In this document: positions 33,690-45,646 of the stretch, one piece after another
How positions within the stretch are numbered: position 1 is the first letter of the stretch
How the letters are laid out: every line of letters starts with the position of its first letter
From: Pholis gunnellus
Taxonomy: Eukaryota; Chordata; Actinopteri; Perciformes; Pholidae
Direction of reading: 5' to 3'
Assembly: GCA_910591455.2 (NCBI GenBank)
Contig: OU342821.1
Location: 16,877,787-16,941,786, forward strand
DNA: 64,000 nucleotides
Position numbers and translations under genes: made by a program
Notes under the pieces: generated by a model
What the model was told of the DNA's origin: nothing
Seen by the model: the letters and a program-made list of their open reading frames with translations, nothing else
Databases searched by the model: none

Positions 33690-36600
33690 CAAAGATTTAA
33701 GCTGATGTCTTTAGATGTTAAGGGTTTGGGTAATCCATTTAAAAAGCCAACATAATGACAAAAGAGAAGATGCATAATACTTTTCTTCAAGAAACCCATT
33801 TACCACAACAAGAGCATGAGAAACTGAAAAGATTTGGGTCTAAAACTATATATTACACCTCACGTACACTCAGCCATAAAAGAGGGGAAGTAATGTGGAT
33901 ATCGAACTCAGTAAAATTTTAAAACTATAAGGAACTGAGAGAAAAAGAATGGAGATGTATCGTAGTGAAGAGCAAAGTGGAAAATAATGTTATGATGCTA
34001 GTAAATATGCTAGTAACTATAATGCCAGACTTTATTCCAAAATAGACTACTTTTAAGGCAGAAAGAAGACTGTTGTAGGCAAACAGACTGAAGAATTGGC
34101 CTATAGCTTATAATGAAATATCCCTTACAATACCACCAACAATTCAAATGGACAGTATACATCCTGGCGAATAAATACACGACTGTAAAAACTGTGACGT
34201 TAAAATGGAAATAGAAAGACTTCTTCAGGAAAATGACAATGGTGAGGTAGATCCATCCATTGGTTAATAAGACTACACACATTAAGCAGTCCAGAATGAG
34301 AACATACATGCTACATACTCGATTCATAAACAAATAGATAGATGGATGAGATATTGGGTCCAAAGTTACAGAAAAATGCAAGATTCGTAAAACAGGCTTA
34401 CTACGAGCTGGGCCCTAAATCCACCAAATGACTTGCTGAAGGCTACGCAAACAACAGGCTTACAACTCACAAAATGAAGGACCCCTTTTACACACAAATT
34501 GAAGAGTGGCCAGAAGATATAGCATATATATTCCCGTGGTATTATAAAGAATTGTATACACAAACCTCTACAGAAGATGGGGAATAAATGAGGATTTTTT
34601 TGATACAAAATAGAACAATCAGAGCAGAAATATCACGGGGGAGATAGAGAAGGCTGCCGGCAGGTTAAAGACAAACAAGGCTCCGAGCAGCACGGGTTTC
34701 CTTTGGAGTGGTACAAAACATTTCAGAATGAGCTGAAAAGAACTTCATGAAAGAAGGCAAGACTGCCCCGTCATCAAAGAATACGAAGACAAGGAGAACT
34801 GTAATAATTACAGACCATAATCAATTCTACTTATAGGCGATTCAAACGTTCATGCCAGATTGAATTGATGAAGACCAGACTGGGTTAATAACAGGCCAAC
34901 AAACACACAGGACCGTACTACAATAATTCTACATGTGACACATAGGATTCAGTCTTGCCCAAGGACGCATTGACATGGACTAGCGGAGCCAGAGATCGAA
35001 CCGCCGATCCTCCGATTGAAGGACGACCTGCCCGAAGTAAAGGTGAATGGCTCCATAACTTAGACATTTGTGTTAGCAAGAGGAAGGAGACAGGGCTGTT
35101 GTCTCAGTCCTACCCTGTTTGCTCTCCATATTGAACCATTTACCCAAGAGATCCATCAAGACTTGGAACTGAGCTACTGGGGACAGGGGACACGGCATTG
35201 TCCTTTTCATGGACGCCAATGCCTTGTTTCCAAGGATGATGGGGATCTTGAGAAATGTAATTTATTTGCAGGATACACATTGAATATTTTAAAAAACTAA
35301 AACTCTTCTATTCAATTATGCATACTCTGAAAGAGAGGTTTAATATTAAATGTGATTGAAAATCAATCGAATACCTAGGGGTGTATAAAACAGAACAATT
35401 ATCAATGTTGTATGGGCCCAATTATAATCACATCAAGCGAAACATAAGAGAGGATATAGAAAGATGGTCCACATGGATTTTAACTGTCAGATCAGTGCAG
35501 TGAATATGAATATGAATATTTTGCCAAGGGTATTGTATTCATGTCAATCCCTGTCAATACCACTAAAGCATTGCACAGAATGGGATTAATTACTACCTGG
35601 ATTCATTTGGGGAGGGAAGAAAGCCAGAGTCTGATACACAACACTCCAGTTGCCAAAGGATAATGATTTTAAGATATATTTCTATGCAGCCTATGGAGGA
35701 CCACTAATTGGTGTGTATAACTTTACAGTTAGATCAGACTAAGACATATATCCCTCTCTACCTCATCCAAACAATCTTGGGGGAAAAAGCGCTCCTTGGA
35801 CCTATTATGAGGATGATCCATCCAATTACAATATTCAAATTAGAAATCTGGTTCACTCAGAGATCTTGAAAAAGGACAAAAAGAAGGTAGATGTATAATT
35901 CAACATTTAAGGAGTGGATGAAAAAAAGGAATGACTGCATTTTACTGTTATTGATGAATAAGTTTGAAGAATCAATTTGCACTTCCAAACCATGACTTGA
36001 TTAGATATCTTTGAGGGCCAGAAGAAAAGAATCCAGAGGTAGAAGTGATGGTCAATGCGTATCATCGAAAAACATAAAGGATTCTTTCTTAACTTTATAG
36101 TTAAATAGAATGTCAGGCTGAAACAACATGTAATGTAAAACCTATGTGGTAAAAGGATTGAACATCACCTTTTCAGAAGAAGACTGGCATCATACGTGTG
36201 TGTCACTACAGACCACAAAATCACATGAATTTAATTGAAAAAATCGTATTCGTCTAACTTAATTACAAAAAACATAAAAAGCAAACAACTTCTAATGCAA
36301 CAAACAGGCTGGAGGAAATGTGTCCATCCAGATGCAAATCGTGCACATACCTCTGGGGGTCTCTCAAAAGTAGAGCCATTCTGGGATAGAGTGAATTCAG
36401 AGTTGAATGAGGTATTAAGATATATAATCTTCAAGAAGTGTTCCATTTCATACCGGGGCAATATAGCTAAAGTGGTGCTGAAAGAAGATAACGACTTGGT
36501 CAAAAATCCTACTCACAGCTGGCAGAAAGGCCATTACAAGAAACAGACACAGACAGTGGTTAGTTATGGTACAAGACATATTTGAGATGGGAAAAAAAAT

Positions 36601-36810
36601 CACTTATTCTAAGAATAAAAGACGATGAGTTCAACATGAAATTGGAAAACTAGATTAGGTTAAAAAATAAAGACCTCGGCGCTGTGTGATTTTATTGACG
36701 ATAATGTCATTGTATAAAAGTTATACTCCTCTTTGCAGTTATAAGTTTCAATGTTATATTTTTTTATTTTAATTCTGTATTTATAAGGCAATAAAGACAA
36801 AGGCCTGAGT
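33690..36810 (+). mobile_element. degenerate L1-type LINE, antisense to lamc3
   Basis: Frame-broken stretches match a non-LTR retrotransposon. An endonuclease-like part carries FLQETHLPQQEHEKLKRFG near 33790. A reverse transcriptase-like part carries GFPLEWYKTFQNELK near 34690, DQTGLITGQQ near 34880 and [20 protein letters not shown] near 35085. Downstream come [23 protein letters not shown] and the motif FIWGGKKARV. RQGC.LSP.LF...IEP is typical of L1/Tx1-type reverse transcriptases. Many stops and frameshifts show it is long dead. The 3' end is probably near GGCAATAAAGACAAAGG at 36790. Part of the polymerase core is missing where a repeat sits at about 34950. Confidence 0.8.
34950..35035 (+). 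repeat. short repeat inside the LINE
   Basis: AGTCTTGCCCAAGGACGCAT through TCGAACCGCCGATCCTCCGA has no counterpart in LINE sequence but resembles 18485-18550 (GTCTTGCTCAAGGA, ACATGGA, TTGAACC). LINE-like translation stops before it and resumes after it at VNG..RGRRQGC. It is therefore a later insertion, or a replacement accompanied by loss of LINE sequence. Confidence 0.5.
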
Positions 36811-37589
36811 CAACGAGAGCCAACAGGAAGTCCATTCAATCATATGGGTCTCCTCCTTCTTTTTCCTTTTTTGCTCCAAACTGTGTGCCAATGGAATTGG
36901 TGATTTATCAACTGATTGATACTTGTAATACAGATCTGTCTATACATGCTTTGTTGGTGAAAAGTTCTATCGCATGTATAGCTACTACTGGTAGAATGCT
37001 AGCTGTGTAACGTATCGTCTGCATCTATAGTGGTTGATACGTCTTGTGTGTTTCTATCCATCTGTAAAGAGATGCATTTCCTCCCGGTGAACACTTGGGG
37101 CCGGACTCCGTCTACTTTACGGCAGTGATTCACAAACTTTTTTTCCTGGGGAGCCACTCTCTAAAATGAAAAACCATCGAGACCCAACTTTACAAAAGGC
37201 CTAATCTATAAATAGTGAGAAGAGCGAAATTTGTGTGCGAATGAATGTTCCTAACCATTTTTACTGCCATCTCCGCATCACGTTACATTATCTTGAATAG
37301 GTAAACCAGCCATTTCCAAGAGATATACATACTGTATACACATGTTAAATACTTAATAAATGAGACCAAAGGTGTAGACAAATACTTACATGCTATATGA
37401 AGCTAGGTTCAGCATAATTCATTCCATTCAATTTACAGCATAGTAAGAATCAATGAATTTCAATATCTATAAATACTTAAGGGCAATACTGATTGTCAGT
37501 ATCTGCTCGCTCAACCAGCAAATGCTGAATCTGCCCGACAGGTTTCCCCCGGTGGGTTTGTGACAGAGGGCCAGGAGCAGGCTACTCAC

Positions 37590-37756
37590 TCAAACACTCG
37601 TTGGCGGAGTCCCCAGTGGCCCTGGCCCAGGGCCGGTCCTGGTAAAAGGGGTGACATCTCTGGCAGTCGTCTCCCACCGTGTGATGTTGGCAGGAACACA
37701 CCAGGCCCTGATGTTCCAACTCAGCGCACTCGCTGGCGTGACCGTTACACTTACAT
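37590..37756 (-). CDS. lamc3: lamc3 exon 4: first laminin EGF-like module (LE1)
   Basis: Codes for residues 275-330 plus one base. The acceptor is CCCTCAG|ATG and the donor is TTTGA|GTGAGT, phase 1. The module begins [10 protein letters not shown], continues with the cysteine run [16 protein letters not shown], and ends [20 protein letters not shown]. This has the eight-cysteine LE pattern and the FYQDRPW motif typical of LE1 in gamma chains. LE modules form the rigid rod of the laminin short arm. The correct frame is not the longest open frame here, so the exon is easy to miss by ORF length alone. Confidence 0.93.
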
Positions 37757-37817
37757 CTGAGGGAAACACAGGCACATAGCTATGTTAGGGAGGTAAGAAC
37801 TTCTTTTCCTATACCCT

Positions 37818-37839
37818 TTCTCTCTCTCTCTCTCTCTCT
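37818..37839. repeat. (TC)n microsatellite upstream of exon 4
   Basis: About 11 TC units on the plus strand, an AG run in the gene's sense. It lies roughly 60 bases before the exon 4 acceptor, so it is not the polypyrimidine tract. Confidence 0.9.
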
Positions 37840-39476
37840 TTGCTTCTCCTCACTGACTCAAGTGTAGACAGACTAATGCACACAGTGAATGGTGTTGAAG
37901 GTAGAGGAGATGGCAAAGTGAGAAGGTATTTCCACCTTAAGGAGTTGTCACTTCCTATTATCTATAACGGGCATAAACAGGGCTCGAGATGAGGTGGGGT
38001 TTTCATTTCCCTTTAGCAACTGAACTATTCAACTGCGCACTCTGTGGTAATGCGCTCAGTCTGTCCAACAGTAGAAGACACAGCATCGAGCATGTGAGCG
38101 GAAGGGTGTGTGTTTGTCTTAATCGTGTACCGACAAGCATGCCTATATTTGCTTTCTATATTTTTTGTGCACACAGCATCTTTAAACTCGTGGATGTTGA
38201 GTTTTTTTCCAAAAATAGATGAGTAAATAATCTTGGGATACAGGATTTATTAAGCATTTTTTTCACTAACAAGCTAATTTCTTTTCTCGCTGAATGTAGA
38301 AAGCCTATAATTTCCTCTGCAGCACGGTGGCAGCTACGCCCTCCTGTGTGTAATATTTCCTGGCAGCGTCGTCGGGTTTTGTCAAGTGGCTGCGATAGGG
38401 GACGGGGACTTGTCGCTGAGTGGCAGGCTCTGTCAAATTTAGCCAGCTGTCCCGGATCCAGACGCTTGCTTGCCTGAGGCTCAGACCCAGTTATTGCTGT
38501 TGTCGCTGAGACGACAGACAACAACCCTAGTAACTCCAAAGTGCTTCCAATCCACATATCAGATCTTTCTGCTGGAGTAGACGTGAGCTGCTCGGTGATA
38601 ATTCAAACTGAATATAAAGTGAGGGAGGTGACCTGAGCTGTACAGTCGGCGTATGTGCTGTTCCAAAAACAACATGTTGAGTTATCGTGTTTTACCCGAG
38701 TGACAAGTAAACGAAAACCATTTTTCCCGTGAGGATTGTTGCCACCACAATTCTAGCACAGTTATTTTTGTAGCAGTCGAACTTGGGTTATGGTTGCATT
38801 GACATTCTGTACAAATCATGAGGAGTCTTTCAAAGCATCTGTGAGTAGGACGGGCCGACTTGGCGTGGTGTAGCGCTGAGGTGTGAAGGCATGTGTACTC
38901 ACAGAGAAAGGACAAGGCTAACATGTTGTCATGTGGGGTCTCTCCCTCAGGTGTTGCGGCATTGGTGGGTAATTTGTCCTGTCCCTGCAGTGATCCTAAG
39001 TGTTTATGACATGTGTCGGATTGCATTTATATTCTGTCTGAAGGCTTCATCTCAACTACTTAATCGTCTACTTCCATCTAAAGCTCCAAAGTGCAGCCTG
39101 GTCCTTGGCACCACGTCCTCTCTCATTACTTTGAGTAATAAAGCAAAAGAAATGGAAGCAGGACGGACGACTATCTTGGTTTTGTTCTCATCTAATGGCA
39201 GCTTGACAGACAGCAAGCTGTCTTTTTTTAATCAGTTTTGCAAACCGCTTTCCAGGAGACGGTGCTGATTGCTTGCCATGCTTTCGACACATACAGTATC
39301 CATGTGGTACAAAACCCAAAACCCCTGTCCCCTAAAAGTGATATTCATACAAATACAGCACGTATCTAAATATGTTTTGAACAAAAAGATAACACTGCCG
39401 GGATAATATTATCTCTAAAGAGGAAAAGGAAATCTGCAAACTGTTCACTGAAAATGCAACATGTTCATACTGAAAG

Positions 39477-39873
39477 TAGGGCTGCTCAAATATGCCAAAA
39501 ATCATCATACCGATTATTCTGGTCAATTCTGAAATAATGATTATTTATCATGATTAACTACTTTGGATGACTTTGGAAATTTGGCATTTAGCAAATATTT
39601 TGTACATTTAAAGTAAAATGCATCAATTTTGTGCACTTGGAGAGAAATATGAAGAGGCTAGATCCTTGAAGAATGTGTTATTGTAAAGAATGTATCAAAA
39701 ACCCAAAGGTTGTATTTATTCCACCACAGAATGAATAGGCCCCGGTGAGGGTCGGCCACCTGAAAGAGCACGGCTATAATAAAAAGAGGCGCGCTGGATT
39801 AATAACACGAGACATCATGGTTGGAAGTCAAAATCCTAGTTGAAAATAAAATGGTATTAATCGCCTTACCCTC
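39477..39873 (+). mobile_element. hAT-like non-autonomous element, about 400 bp
   Basis: It begins AGTAGGGCTGCTCAAATATG and ends ATTAATCGCCTTACCCT, an imperfect inverted version of the start (canonical ends resemble AGGGCTG and CAGCCCT). Internal marks are TGATTATTTATCATGATTAA, GTATTTATTCCACCACAGAA and GCGCGCTGGATTAATAACAC. I recall this structure as a widespread fish repeat. The termini have decayed and no clear 8-bp target duplication remains. It is noncoding. Confidence 0.6.
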
Positions 39874-40418
39874 TCTGATTGTATTGGTTAAATAGTGAAA
39901 AAGTCAAAGCCAACTTGAAACACCAGATGGGACATGCTGGATTTTTCAATATTTAACCAAATCCATAATCATTCCGACACTTAACTACTTTCTTCACGAG
40001 CTTAATATGTGAGATGTAGGACATAAACCCTTCATGCATGCTCTGGCCTTAAAATCTGCGCTTTGTGCGCCTAACCACCCACCCCTACCTCCTCAGGCAG
40101 CAGTCGCGTTTCCTCCAAATCACATTTGGCAGAGTCAATTAGTATGATATAAATGTGTTTTGTAACACTATCTCGTGTGAGATAGCTGGAAGCAGGCAAT
40201 TGAAAATGATTTAAGCAAAAAAAGAAATATATATAACAAAACACCGTGGCACAAAAAAATAAGTTTTTGTGTTTTTATTAGTTTTTTGGCTCAACCAGAG
40301 TTTCATGGGACCATGCTCAAGGTAAAATACTAAAGTGACACATTTTTTTACATTTCAGAAAGAGTGTCGGCTGTGCAGGGTTATTATCCTGGATGGCACA
40401 TTTTCTGGTGTCTCTTAC

Positions 40419-40549
40419 CTGCCACCCACAGAGAAATCAGAGATGGCATAGAAGTATGATCGCAGCACTTTGGCATCCTTAAAGAACTCGTCTCCAAAGG
40501 TGTTAAGCCTGTCCAAAGAGATGAGTAGGTCAGTGGCTGTCACCCATTC
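40419..40549 (-). CDS. lamc3: lamc3 exon 3: C-terminal end of LN domain
   Basis: Codes for residues 232-274 plus two bases. The acceptor is TTTTCCAG|GAATGG and the donor is GGCAG|GTAAGA, phase 2. The product reads [20 protein letters not shown], then [12 protein letters not shown], and closes the LN domain with SDFSVGGR, the sequence that normally precedes the first LE module. [13 protein letters not shown] fits gamma-3 better than gamma-1. Length and junctions match the family's usual exon here. Confidence 0.95.
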
Positions 40550-41599
40550 CTGGAAAAGAAAAAAGGTAGGGAAGAAGAAAAGGACCAAAAAGGTGAGAGT
40601 AATGTTAGAAAACACCATTTGATGTCATCCACTTGAGTCAGTGTGTTGGCTGCTGCCACTCTTGGAGGCACAAGGAAGCAGACAGGATGTAAGAGGAAAA
40701 CACCAACTGGGCTTTAGTTGAGAAAGGCAAGAGGTGCGAGGATGTGTCATCCAGCAAAAGTGGACAGAGCAAAGAAAAGAAGAAATGAATTGGAGATTTG
40801 GTGGATAAAGGAAAGGAGACAGGGGTGATGGCGTAGCAGCAGGGGAGAGAGCAGATGTAATGGGGAGATAATGAGTTTGGTGTAGGAAATTAAGTTAAAG
40901 TCAGAAAGAGGGGCAAAGAAAGAAGGGGATTAATGGAGACAAAAGACAAAATATGAAACAGAAAGAAAAAAGTGAGAAAAGAGACAACACCGCAGCACTG
41001 CTTCAGTATAATGGATGGCACATGGTAAAGCTCCCTTTCCTGATATGATTTAAGCTCCTATGTTTGAGCTCACTGCAAATGTAAAGACAGGATGAAGCAA
41101 GAGTGGGAGAAGAAAGTGGAGAGGGATAACACAAACAGAGAAAACGCGAACGGGAAGTGCAATAGTGGGGTGCAAGATGAAAGTGAGGCCAGGTAAAGGG
41201 AGAACAAATTACATGAGGAATCTCTTACTCCAGAACAGAACCAACTTTAAAACAAATAGCTGAAGAGAAACTTTCTGTCTGTTTCTTGGCTGGTTTGGGA
41301 CTCCGTGGCAGTTCTGAAAAAGTCTATAAGTACGTTTTGAAGCTTTTCCCAGAGGTGTCTTTGAAGTGTGGCAATGGGAGATTGGAACGGATGGGCCTCA
41401 GACTTAAAAACATGTGTGGTGAGTTCATCCATTCATGTTTTTCTCAGACACTACAGCTTGGCTTTGTAGTGCTAAAGCCCATCAGATAGCACTGGGGTTT
41501 AAGCCTTTTAATTAAAAGTACAAATTCTGTATACCTTATATCATTTGGTAAAGTGTACTGCACAATATAAAGTATATCCTACCATAGCTTTACCATGCT

Positions 41600-42110
41600 A
41601 GCAGCAGGGCCCTTGGGGAATATGTACAGACATTCATGTTCTCCAGAGGATGAATCCTAATCACGTCGGTGATCCACAGACATTTTAACTGGCGCCGCCA
41701 TCAGGTCAACAGTGGACAGTGCACATGCCCAGATGTCTCCTCTCCTCATTCCTCTGTGTGTGCGAGTGTAAGACGTACCCTCTCCTCGTGAACGGCCGTG
41801 TTTTGAGGCTGGTGTCTCCGCGCACTGCGCACCTTCTCTCCGGCAGTGCCCGGGTGCAAGCCTGTGCGTAATGCAGCCTCTGGAGGTTGCATCGGCAGCG
41901 AGGGCTTGCGTAATTCTGCAGTATTGTTGTTTGTATTGTTATTTGTCATTAAGTAAAGATGGTGAACGTAGTGAACATTATGCATAATTAACTTCAGCAC
42001 GTTATCATTGTAATGTTATCATTTAGCTTAAAGCACCACTGTGCCTAAGTGCAGCCTGACAAAGCTATTAGCGTGGCTGTTGACTATTAGTCTTGTTTTA
42101 GACTGACTAT
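41600..42110 (+). repeat. dispersed repeat family A, longest copy
   Basis: It begins with GTACAGACATTCATGTTCTC and AACTGGCGCCGCCATCAGGT and ends with AAGATGGTGAACGTAGTGAA, GCACCACTGTGCCTAAGTGC and GCTATTAGCGTGGCTG. The first half matches the copy at 7376-7660 and the second half matches 85-345 and, in reverse, 47455-47600. A segment near 41740-41930 looks unrelated and may be an insertion. There is no coding capacity. Confidence 0.65.
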
Positions 42111-45100
42111 CTATGTATGTTTTGCAAATGTTACTGCATTTGATAGCAAATAACCATTCTGACAACTGATAGTGCATTTAGGGATACTCCAACATTGCAA
42201 TAACAGAACATGGCTCTTTTGGCAGCCTACTCTGATCTTGGGTCTTTTGTTGGAGTCAACTGTCCCTGCTGACAACTATCATTATGAAATAATTGGCAGG
42301 AGTCAACTTACGTATTATTGATCTCAAGCAAGTTTCAAATGTCTGCAGGTTGTTCATACTATAGAGAAGATAACATTAGCAGTATCTCTCTGGTGGTTAA
42401 AGTCAATGTAAAAGCACAAAGTTTACAGGATTGTGTTTAATAGACTAAACAGCACTAGAATAGCTGGTTTGCTCATTAGGATGCAATGCCCCTGCAGAAC
42501 CTATAAAGTCCATAATAAGCATTGAGATAATGTAACACCATTTGGATTCGTTAGCTTCATGGCCGTTACCATTTAAAGCAAAGCAATACTCTCTGTTTAG
42601 CAAGTGAAGAAAGGGGCTTGATTGGTTAGTAGTAAGAAATTGAACAAAGGTGACACTACTGCCCTCTGAGGCTCTCTTTACAGCTACCTAACATGATCTC
42701 TCTCAGCTTAAAATAGCAATGCAGTAAAAGTTAACAACCAAGTTCTCTGTAAAAGAGCTGCTTTTCAGGGGCTTTCTTCTTCTGTCAGCATGACTACGGT
42801 CCTCCTGTTTCAAAGTAAAGGGTCTTGGGATTCAGACCGCCTGCTGGGTCTGTGCCTGCAGTCCTGAGAGCTGTACTGCTGGGGCATCAAGAGGTCATAA
42901 CCCCTTACTGGAGCATCTGGTGTGAATATGCCACACATGTATTCCTGATTGGTTTAAACCTTGCATGAATGGCGTCAGCATTGTCAGTAAAAAGTCGACT
43001 TTCCAGTGGCAGAGCATATACAAATCTCTAATTAACAGGTCATTTGAAAGCAAGAGGACATTCTTTTTATTTTTATTTTAACTAGGCCAGCTGGTGGCTT
43101 CCTTTCAGCAAAATACTGAGTGTTCTGCAGTCGTAAGTCATCCCACCTTTAGTGTCATTACCTGAAATGCCCTCTCGCTTTCCCCTAAACCTTGTGTCAT
43201 TTTTCCTCTCTCTCCCTCTCACAGCCTTATCTCTGCACTCTTCCGCTAGCTGGAGTGCACTTCAGGATTTCCAGACGGTTCTGTGCCTTAGCAGCCTATT
43301 GAGGGCTATGGAGCTGTTATTTTGTCGTAAGCGTAACTACAGTGTTGCAGAGAATTGAGTGCCGTTGGCTGGCGTTTCTATTGTTCCCGGCCCTTGCTTA
43401 TCGACTTTGCCCCTGCTTGACATGGCTCCACTGGCTAATGGGGTTTGGAAGACACTGAATGACCCCGATGCACTGCAGTTGCCGGGGAAAACAGATGCTA
43501 ATTCTTTATTTTGTTTTACATTACCTGGACATTACATGGTTTTCTTCCATGGTTTATGAGAGGTGAGCTGTGGGGTTTGGGATGGGAAACGTATCTGCAA
43601 GGCAAGACTTTTAGGTGAAGTGAGGGGCAGTTATGCCGATAAAATGGAGAGGCAATAGAAGTGGTTTAACTTTCCAATAGAAACAAGGGGTCAGAACAAG
43701 AGAATCCTGTGCGAGAATCCTGTTTCTCACCCTGTGCGATATGCTCATTATTTCTATCTTGTCATCTGTGCTGTACTTTTCTAGTGCCTGGTTATCTCAG
43801 AGCCTGCACTCCTGGCATAAAGTGAAATAATGTTCTCATAATGATAATACATGCCCTTTGCACAATACGTGAGGTTTTCAATAAGTGAAGGTATTGAATA
43901 AAGAAGCAACGCTGTGGAAAGTAAAATGGGGGCCAAACCTGCACAAATTAGACAAAAAGAAACCGTCTAATTTTGTAAATTACCCCTGCTGCCAAGCAAA
44001 TAGTGTGTCGGTGCTCCTCTGCTATTTGCACTTATTTAAAGTAGGTAATATGCATACATTTGGCGCAAAATTGGGCCCTTTCTATGCAAATGAGCCTCAT
44101 TGCAAAAGCATTCCAATTCACAAAGATCAACACTAATAGACGCACGCATTACAGTGGAATTATTAGCGTCTTCAGAGAGTTGGTGGTAACTGAAGCGCAT
44201 TTAGGCTACAAGGGGCGTCCGCTCCAACTCATTTCATTTGGGATGCGGTAACAGGATGCAATGAAGGCGTCATGATAAATAAATGAATGAAGCTCCACTA
44301 CATTTAATTTTTGAAAATACATGAGAGTGAACAATAAGGTTCTTGTATAAACAAATAAACAAAGTATGTCTTCCCTCTCCCTCCTTTCCAAAATCCTGGG
44401 ATTATATGTTTCCCTTTCCTCTCTGTTAATGCCCTTGGGAGGATTGGATGAAATGGCACACGGGCTGCTCCTGAAAAGGCCTCTGGCTCAGGCTGACTCT
44501 CACCCCTCAAAACTGACCCACTGGCCATATGCATTTACAAATTAAGGGCTTGGGTTGTAATATCATTAGCATATTATATTTTGTGAATTCTACCTTAAAA
44601 CGGCGCAGATGATGGTTGCAAATACAGCTCATGGTGCATCGGTGGCCGCAAACCATTCTTTGTGAATGGAACTCCCTTCGGATCCATCAGACATTCTCGC
44701 CCCTCATAACAAGAGGGGAGTCTGAACACTGGTACTGCATTACCATCGTGTCCCACATCCAGCTCCCACGCTTTAGAGCGCACAGAAAGGATCAAATCTC
44801 TTAAATGCATTGTTCGCATTTTATTAAAGTTCTTACTTACAGCACAATAAAAGCAAATGCTCTCCTCCATTCATCATAGAGTGCAAGACCATCATCATAT
44901 GGAAGAGTTATTAGCTCTGCTTGGTAGAACTGTGCTAACTATGTGAGGAAAAGCAGACATAGTTGCAAATATCACATACTGTACTGAAAGGAAGCACTTT
45001 CTTAGGGTTAATTAGTAGTCAGTCCATTACGTATAATTTTTGCCAACCACAGCAAAAGCTTAATTAACTTTGATTCTCACTCCCTTGGAATTTGGGCCCA

Positions 45101-45593
45101 CAATGCTACAATGATGCTGACTTAGGGATAGGCTGAGGCGTTCATTCAGTGGCAATGAGCCAGTCCTTGGCTAAAGACAATAACGCTCTAATGATCAAAC
45201 TAGCAGGTGCACACACACATAGACATGCACCAGGCAGCACACAGCTCATTTTTGGATGATATCAAACACCGTTTTTCTGCTCGGGGGATCATAACCTTCA
45301 CCCTCACCTCGAAAATATCTCTTGTCTCTTGTCCCGTCTGTCTCTACCTTTTCCCCCCAACACGTCTGTCTCCTTCCCTTCTCCCTCCTCACCTCTGTCT
45401 TCTTCAGTCGGTTTCCTTGAACTGGGAAACCTCTGGCTGCAGGCACTGGCGGAAAAGAGAGCAGTGTCCCTCATTCTCAAGTTAATAACTTTTTAATTTA
45501 ATTGCTTATGTTCACTGTGGCCTCAATATGTACTTTTTCCCCTTTTACTCATTGGCATTCAACGCTGGAGCTCCAATTTTCCACACAGCTTTC

Positions 45594-45594
<1 letters not shown>

Positions 45595-45641
<47 letters not shown>
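45595..45641. repeat. (GA)n microsatellite
   Basis: A pure GA run of about 23 units on the plus strand, a CT run in the gene's sense, deep inside intron 2 and far from either splice site. Confidence 0.95.

Positions 45642-45646
<5 letters not shown>

Larger units (their letters stand above)
23453..37589 (-). other. lamc3 intron 4 (14.1 kb)
   Basis: Bounded by GTGAGT and a (TC)n-AG acceptor. Its main content is the dead L1-type LINE at about 33690-36810. It also holds a (CA)40 run at 26561-26640, a G15 run at 33106-33120, and family B fragments at 24100-24320 and 25380-25670. The stretch 26900-33000 shows only chance frames and short repeat-like fragments. I found no exon. Confidence 0.7.
37757..40418 (-). 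other. lamc3 intron 3 (2.7 kb)
   Basis: Bounded by GTAAGA and CCCTCAG. It contains a (TC)n run at 37818-37839, a hAT-like element at 39477-39873 and a 133-codon open frame on the gene strand at 38156-38557. That frame has a hydrophobic start but no recognised domain. No other feature is supported. Confidence 0.65.

Noticed and set aside
37590..37775. 61-codon minus frame beginning [12 protein letters not shown]
   Set aside because: Wrong frame of exon 4. The LE1 module lies in a different frame of the same strand.
38891..39268. 125-codon plus-strand frame in intron 3
   Set aside because: No recognisable domain and an opposite-strand frame of similar length. Treated as chance.
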